From assembly GCA_015494775.1 (NCBI GenBank), contig WGAP01000036.1, positions 1 through 9,351 on the forward strand: 9,351 bases of DNA. Reading direction: 5' to 3'. This DNA is from Flavobacteriales bacterium (lineage in GTDB: Bacteria > Bacteroidota > Bacteroidia > Flavobacteriales > Flavobacteriaceae). Position 1 is the first letter of the stretch, and each line of letters opens with the position of its first letter. Positions 6,671 through 9,351 of the stretch are shown here, one piece after another. The notes beneath the pieces are model-generated. The model ran no database searches. It saw only the letters and a program-made list of their open reading frames with translations, and was not told where the DNA came from. The position numbers and the translations under genes were made by a program.

Positions 6671-6678
6671 CAAATATA
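6671..6678 (-). promoter_or_regulatory. -7 box of the tRNA-Leu promoter
   Basis: TATATTTG on the minus strand (6678-6671) matches the Bacteroidota -7 consensus TAnnTTTG and ends 10 bases before the mature tRNA 5' end, the right distance for a short leader. I do not see a convincing TTTG at the usual -33 spacing. Confidence 0.6.
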
Positions 6679-6706
6679 GTAAAGTAGCCCGAAAGCCGCC
6701 CGAAAA

Positions 6707-6734
6707 CAAAAAAAACCGCCCGTTGCGGGCGGTT
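6707..6734 (-). terminator. Intrinsic terminator of the LolA-like gene
   Basis: On the minus strand AACCGCCCG (6734-6726), loop CAA and CGGGCGGTT (6722-6714) form a perfect 9-base-pair GC-rich stem, and the run continues as eight T in total (6715-6708). It lies 22 bases after the stop codon of the lipoprotein-sorting-like gene and closes gene block A before the tRNA. Confidence 0.9.
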
Positions 6735-6756
6735 GAATTTTTATGCCGGATACGGC

Positions 6757-7470
6757 TTATTCGGGTTTTTGGAATATGCTTTCGTCAATATCCGTAGGAT
6801 TAATCTTAATTTCAACCACTTGGATATCCCGCACGGTAGTACCGTTCGTTTTGACCTCCATTTTGGTGGGAAACAAAATGCCGTTGTATTCTTTGTAATC
6901 CTTGAAGTAGGTAATCAGATCGCTATCGGTTTGTTCGTTATGAACCTTTTCGGCAACCAACAAATGGGTTCCGGGGTCAAAGTAAAATACGGGCTTTTGC
7001 TCACCTATTTTCATTTCGACCGCCACATAGGTTTTACCGTCCAATTCCACTTTGCCCAAATATTTACGGTCGTATTTTTTGTATTCGTCAAGTCCGTTGA
7101 AAAAGGATTGACTCTCGGATGCAATTTGATCCAATTTTTCCTTGTCCAAATCACTATATGACATGTCTTGGTTCATTTTGTAACCCTTGCCGTCTTTGAA
7201 AGCATAGGCCACCATGTCCATACCCATCATATTCAATTTGGTATAGCCGCGGCCTTTTTTGGATTGCAAAGTTTCCATTTGCATATCCATACCATTTATT
7301 TTCATACTTACTTTTTTGTAAACTTCCTGCACTTGGGCCAATTTTTCGCGGCCGCCGACGGCTTTGATAAATTTTTCAATCACTTTGTCGGCTTTGGGAT
7401 CGGCCTTTTGGGCGGAAAGTGAACCCACGGTCAGGGTCAGGGAAAGGAGAACAACTAACAATTTTTTCAT
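6757..7470 (-). CDS. Periplasmic protein resembling outer-membrane lipoprotein-sorting (LolA-type) proteins
   Basis: A 237-residue secreted protein. Residues 1-20 are a signal peptide (MKKLLVV ... SLSA) with likely cleavage at Ala20-Gln21. The mature part begins ADKVIEKFIKAVGGREKLAQV, a helix-plus-Gly-Gly opening typical of Bacteroidota relatives of lipoprotein-sorting proteins. Alternating beta-strand segments follow, including MKINGMDMQMETL, GKTYVAVEMKIG, PVFYFDPGTHLLVAEKV and GILFPTKMEVKTNG, ending with DESIFQKPE. The 'FYFDP.THLL' and 'F.DYKEYNGILFPTK' patterns are common to this group, which has the LolA/LolB-like half-barrel fold for hydrophobic ligands. I chose the Met at 7470 over one at 7497 because it starts a normal signal peptide. 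It follows the DUF4292-like gene by 51 bases and is closed by a strong terminator. Homologues elsewhere can pair with MMPL exporters; here one lies just beyond the tRNA. Exact cargo is unknown. Confidence 0.75.
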   Translation of the reverse strand: MKKLLVVLLSLTLTVGSLSAQKADPKADKVIEKFIKAVGGREKLAQVQEVYKKVSMKINGMDMQMETLQSKKGRGYTKLNMMGMDMVAYAFKDGKGYKMNQDMSYSDLDKEKLDQIASESQSFFNGLDEYKKYDRKYLGKVELDGKTYVAVEMKIGEQKPVFYFDPGTHLLVAEKVHNEQTDSDLITYFKDYKEYNGILFPTKMEVKTNGTTVRDIQVVEIKINPTDIDESIFQKPE

Positions 7471-7483
7471 CTTTGAAACATTT

Positions 7484-7511
7484 TTAAAGTTAAACATTGG
7501 GTTAAAGTTAA
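7484..7511. promoter_or_regulatory. Direct repeat in the leader of the LolA-like gene
   Basis: TTAAAGTTAA occurs at 7484-7493 and again at 7502-7511, 18 bases apart, within the 51-base AT-rich gap before the gene starting at 7470. The spacing of nearly two helical turns could suit a dimeric regulator or part of a promoter, but AT-rich gaps give such repeats by chance. No full TAnnTTTG box is present. Confidence 0.25.
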
Positions 7512-7521
7512 TGATTTTTTC

Positions 7522-8250
7522 TCAGTGAATGCGAATATCGTGCCAAAAAACGCGATAGGTCTCGCGGGTGGAGCGGTTGGTTATCACGTATTGACGCGGC
7601 ACCATAATGCCCCGGGCGCCGGCCGGCCTGAAATCCATAAAATCGATGCGGAAACCAGGTTGATTTTCACCCGACATTTCCACACGGAGCAAGTAATGAT
7701 GCGTCTTGCCCAAATAAAAACGGAAACGCCGCGAACCCAACCGGCTCACATAGCAATGCGATGGGACACCGTTGACCCGCTCGGTGCCTGCGTCGTAAAG
7801 CACCGCCGATTGCGCCAATGCATATTCCCAGGCGGGAAACAAAACGGCATAGGTAAACCGGCGCAAATAGGCCTTTTGGTCATCGCCGAGTTTGGCGGGA
7901 ATTTCCACCTTGCCACGGCTTATGCGCAGCATATCCTTCCGGATTCCGATACCGGTGGTGATGCGCAAATCGGAACCGCGGCGAATATAAAGGGTCAAAG
8001 GGAGTGTAACATCCTTGTATTTCATCACGCCGTTGGCTTTCAATTCCACCGGACGCGATGCGCGGCCGTAAACGGCATGATGAAAAAGTGTGTCCAACCG
8101 GTGCCGCTGCGCGGATGTCAGTGCGGTGAGTTTCTTCGGTTCTGGATTTTTAGTCGCAGGCAAAGAATGCGTGCTATGACACGAAAAAATCAAAACAATA
8201 CCCGCCAAGGCCAAGCCCAAACGAAAAAACAATGCATACGGTTTTGTCAT
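7522..8250 (-). CDS. DUF4292-like lipoprotein
   Basis: A 242-residue predicted lipoprotein. Residues 5-20 are a hydrophobic signal segment followed by the lipobox-like IFSC (21-24), so Cys24 would be lipidated. The mature protein has a linker rich in Thr, Pro and Lys, a helix (TSAQRHRLDTLFHHAVYG, 45-62) and then mainly beta-strands (PVELKANGVMKYKDVTLPLTLYIRRG, MLRISRGKVEIPAK, SRRFRFYLGKTHHYLLRVEMSG, FRIDFMDFRP). This resembles DUF4292 proteins of Bacteroidota, which look like LolA/LolB-type hydrophobic-ligand folds. The function is not established. The gene starts 10 bases after the TerB-like gene's stop and is followed by the LolA-like gene, so the three probably form one transcript. Family assignment is by pattern recognition, without an alignment. 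Confidence 0.65.
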   Translation of the reverse strand: MTKPYALFFRLGLALAGIVLIFSCHSTHSLPATKNPEPKKLTALTSAQRHRLDTLFHHAVYGRASRPVELKANGVMKYKDVTLPLTLYIRRGSDLRITTGIGIRKDMLRISRGKVEIPAKLGDDQKAYLRRFTYAVLFPAWEYALAQSAVLYDAGTERVNGVPSHCYVSRLGSRRFRFYLGKTHHYLLRVEMSGENQPGFRIDFMDFRPAGARGIMVPRQYVITNRSTRETYRVFWHDIRIH

Positions 8251-8260
8251 CCGCCGGATT

Positions 8261-8692
8261 TTAAAGTAACTGACGAATGACTTCGTCGAATTCCGCTTTG
8301 GATTTCCCGTTGCGCACCAAATCCAAGGCGGTTTCGTAAATCAGGTCGGCTTTATCCACCGGAAAGCCCAAGCTGATAATGGCGCGGCGTAGGATTTTCA
8401 ATTCGTTTTCATCGGCCTTTTGGTCGGCAAAGACCAGGCGCGTAAGTTGGTAAAGCTGATCGATACGCTCATCCAACGAATAGGGCGTATCCAGGGAATA
8501 TTTTTGGTAATTTTTTCGCAGGAATGTAAGCCCTTCGGGGTCGTTAAGCCCGTATTTCAACGCCACGGATTGAATGATTTCCCATTCGCGTTCGTCCAAG
8601 CGTCCGTCGGCGTAGGAAAGCTTGATCAAGGTGGCCAACAAGGTGATGTGCTGCCGGTATTCGGCGCTGCCCAAAGCATCCAAAATGGTCAT
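8261..8692 (-). CDS. TerB-like (tellurite-resistance-type) domain protein
   Basis: A 143-residue all-helical, acidic, cytoplasmic protein with the two metal-binding-like acidic repeats of the TerB family: LSYADGRLDEREWEII (25-40) and VFADQKADENELKIL (87-101). The first helix is HITLLATLIKL. Length matches a single TerB domain with no extra domains. Despite the family name, stand-alone TerB proteins are widespread, and no terC, terD or terZ genes are visible, so tellurite resistance is not implied. It is the first gene of block A, with a TAnnTTTG box 16 bases upstream. Its role here is unknown. Confidence 0.8.
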   Translation of the reverse strand: MTILDALGSAEYRQHITLLATLIKLSYADGRLDEREWEIIQSVALKYGLNDPEGLTFLRKNYQKYSLDTPYSLDERIDQLYQLTRLVFADQKADENELKILRRAIISLGFPVDKADLIYETALDLVRNGKSKAEFDEVIRQLL

Positions 8693-8708
8693 AGTAACAT
8701 GTTTTATG

Positions 8709-8716
8709 CAAAAATA
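8709..8716 (-). promoter_or_regulatory. -7 box upstream of the TerB-like gene
   Basis: TATTTTTG on the minus strand (8716-8709) fits TAnnTTTG and lies 16 bases before the ATG at 8692, giving a short leader of about 10 bases. No clear -33 box is seen at the expected distance. The rest of 8717-8766 is AT-rich with no other signal I can support. Confidence 0.5.
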
Positions 8717-8766
8717 CGTTTTTATCCGCGAAATAACGGGCTTTTCGGAATGGAATTAATGTATTA

Positions 8767-9004
8767 GGGCGCCCCGGCAATTGCGTTCGGGGCCCCGCCG
8801 GCGGGCGGATGCCCGCGCGCCTTGCCTTCGGCAATTCGCCGGCGCCTTCGGCGCCACTGCGGGGCCACGGCCGCCGTTTCGCGATGACGGAGCCCGCTCA
8901 CTCCGGCCGTTCCTCACGCATTGCCGTCGGGCTGTCCGCTCAAATGCGCAGGCGGCCCGCTCTTGCCCTGCAAGCGTGGCGGACGTGGCTCCCCACCGGT
9001 CGCC
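8767..9004 (+). repeat. GC-rich interspersed repeat unit, right copy
   Basis: It carries the same ordered blocks as the left unit but on the plus strand: GGGCGCCC (8767-8774), CGTTCGGGGCCC (8784-8795), GCCGGCGG (8797-8804), CGCCGGCGCCTTCGGCGCC (8837-8855), GGGGCCA (8861-8867), CCTCACGCATTGC (8912-8924), CGGGCTGTCCGCTCA (8928-8942) and CCGGTCGCC (8996-9004). It contains several tight hairpins with TTCG-type loops, such as GGCGCCTTCGGCGCC (8841-8855). It is far more GC-rich than the genes and starts about 75 bases upstream of the TerB-like gene. From memory, repeats with a GGGCT-TCCGCT core are common between genes in some Bacteroidota genomes. It encodes no plausible protein. Confidence 0.7.
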
Positions 9005-9075
9005 CCGCCGCCACGGCAGGCCTGCGGCGCGCCGCCCGCGCATAACCGCTTCCATCCCTGGCGCAAGGATAGGTC

Positions 9076-9160
9076 GCTGAGTGATTTTGCGTAGCAAAAT
9101 TGTATCGAAGCGACCGGCCGGGGCTTCGATACACTGCTCACTGCGTTCGCAGCACTCAGC
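9076..9160. repeat. Compound palindromic repeat with a cloverleaf-like fold
   Basis: The outer arms GCTGAGTG (9076-9083) and CACTCAGC (9153-9160) pair and enclose three hairpins in tandem: ATTTTGC/GCAAAAT (9084-9090 with 9094-9100), TGTATCGAAGC/GCTTCGATACA (9101-9111 with 9123-9133) and CTGCG/CGCAG (9141-9145 with 9148-9152, overlapping the TTC loop). All four stems are perfect or nearly so. It has no encoded protein and is not a tRNA. It lies 72 bases beyond the right repeat unit and is absent from the left one. It resembles REP-type or small structured interspersed repeats. Confidence 0.65.
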
Positions 9161-9254
9161 CGCCGGCCTTCGGCGCATTCTGTCTTAGTTGGGACATCGG
9201 GCGCTATGGTTGTTCTGCTATTGTAAACATTGTAGGCGGTTTATTTTTTTACCC

Positions 9255-9283
9255 GTAGAGACGCCCAATTTGGGCGTCTCTAC
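9255..9283. repeat. 29-base near-perfect palindrome
   Basis: GTAGAGACGCCCAA (9255-9268) and its exact complement (9270-9283) flank a single base. ACCC (9251-9254) and GGGT (9288-9291) could extend it with an asymmetric bulge. From memory, GTAGAGACGC...GCGTCTCTAC palindromes are abundant interspersed repeats in several bacterial groups. There is no T-tract directly adjacent, so a terminator role is weak. The surrounding 9161-9254 holds no gene or signal I can support. Confidence 0.7.
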
Positions 9284-9320
9284 AAATGGGTTAAATGTCC
9301 GATTATCAACACAATAAAAC

Positions 9321-9350
9321 AAAAAGGCGAAACCGCCTCGCGGGTTCGCC
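9321..9350 (-). terminator. Intrinsic terminator of a minus-strand gene beyond the right edge
   Basis: GGCGAAAC-CGC (9326-9336) pairs with GCGGGTTCGCC (9340-9350) through 10 of 11 positions around the loop CTC. On the minus strand the stem is followed by TTTTTGTTTTATTG (9325 downward), a proper U-tract. The gene it ends is not in the window. Confidence 0.75.
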
Positions 9351-9351
9351 G

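Noticed and set aside
6533..6709. An in-frame 59-residue N-terminal extension of the MMPL exporter beginning at 6709.
   Set aside because: It would translate the entire tRNA-Leu gene and the terminator-like hairpin. The Met at 6532 starts a normal N-terminus just before the first membrane helix.
8261..8692. Tellurite-resistance locus.
   Set aside because: Only a single TerB-like domain gene is present, with no terC, terD or terZ genes. Such stand-alone proteins are widespread.
8756..9178. Several overlapping open frames on both strands in the right-hand GC-rich region.
   Set aside because: They all coincide with the repeat units, are rich in Arg, Ala, Pro and Gly, and share no pattern with known proteins.
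1..9351. CRISPR array, toxin-antitoxin pair, phage genes or a retron.
   Set aside because: There are no regularly spaced direct repeats, no reverse transcriptase, integrase, transposase or capsid-type protein, and no small paired genes of the antitoxin type.

Overview
The window looks like a chromosomal segment of a member of the Bacteroidota, probably an environmental or uncultured lineage. The evidence is promoter -7 boxes of the TAnnTTTG type, almost no Shine-Dalgarno sequences, a DUF4292-like lipoprotein, a LuxE-like acyl-protein synthetase of a kind seen in this phylum, and GC-rich interspersed repeats carrying a GGGCTGTCCGCT core. All eight protein genes and the one tRNA lie on the minus strand, so the layout below runs from right to left.

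Right edge (about 8693-9351): no genes. It holds the terminator of a minus-strand gene lying outside the window (9321-9350), a near-perfect 29-base palindrome (9255-9283), a compound multi-hairpin repeat (9076-9160), a GC-rich interspersed repeat unit (8767-9004) and the promoter region of the first gene. Gene block A (8692-6757) encodes a TerB-like protein, a DUF4292-like lipoprotein and a periplasmic protein resembling outer-membrane lipoprotein-sorting proteins, and closes with a strong intrinsic terminator. A tRNA-Leu(UAG) gene with encoded CCA follows (6576-6660), and a terminator-like hairpin lies between it and the next gene.

Gene block B (6532-595) is a tightly packed five-gene run: an MMPL/RND-type exporter, a HupE/UreJ-like membrane protein, a dCMP/cytidine deaminase-family enzyme, an S41 carboxy-terminal processing protease and a LuxE-like acyl-protein synthetase. 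Two junctions are ATGA overlaps, one is an 11-base overlap and one is an 8-base gap, so co-transcription is very likely. The products have no obvious single shared pathway. Export of hydrophobic substrates (MMPL), lipoprotein or lipid handling (LolA/LolB-like proteins in block A), periplasmic proteolysis and acyl activation loosely suggest envelope biology, but that is inference.

Left edge (1-594): no genes. A second copy of the GC-rich repeat (143-580) lies in inverted orientation to the right-hand copy and carries a 161-base insert with perfect 19-base terminal inverted repeats. Beyond it are a good minus-strand Bacteroidota-type promoter (107-135) and a structured stem (11-86) that would sit at the start of its transcript. 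The coding content is mostly ordinary. The less explained material is in the two flanks and in the tRNA/MMPL junction.
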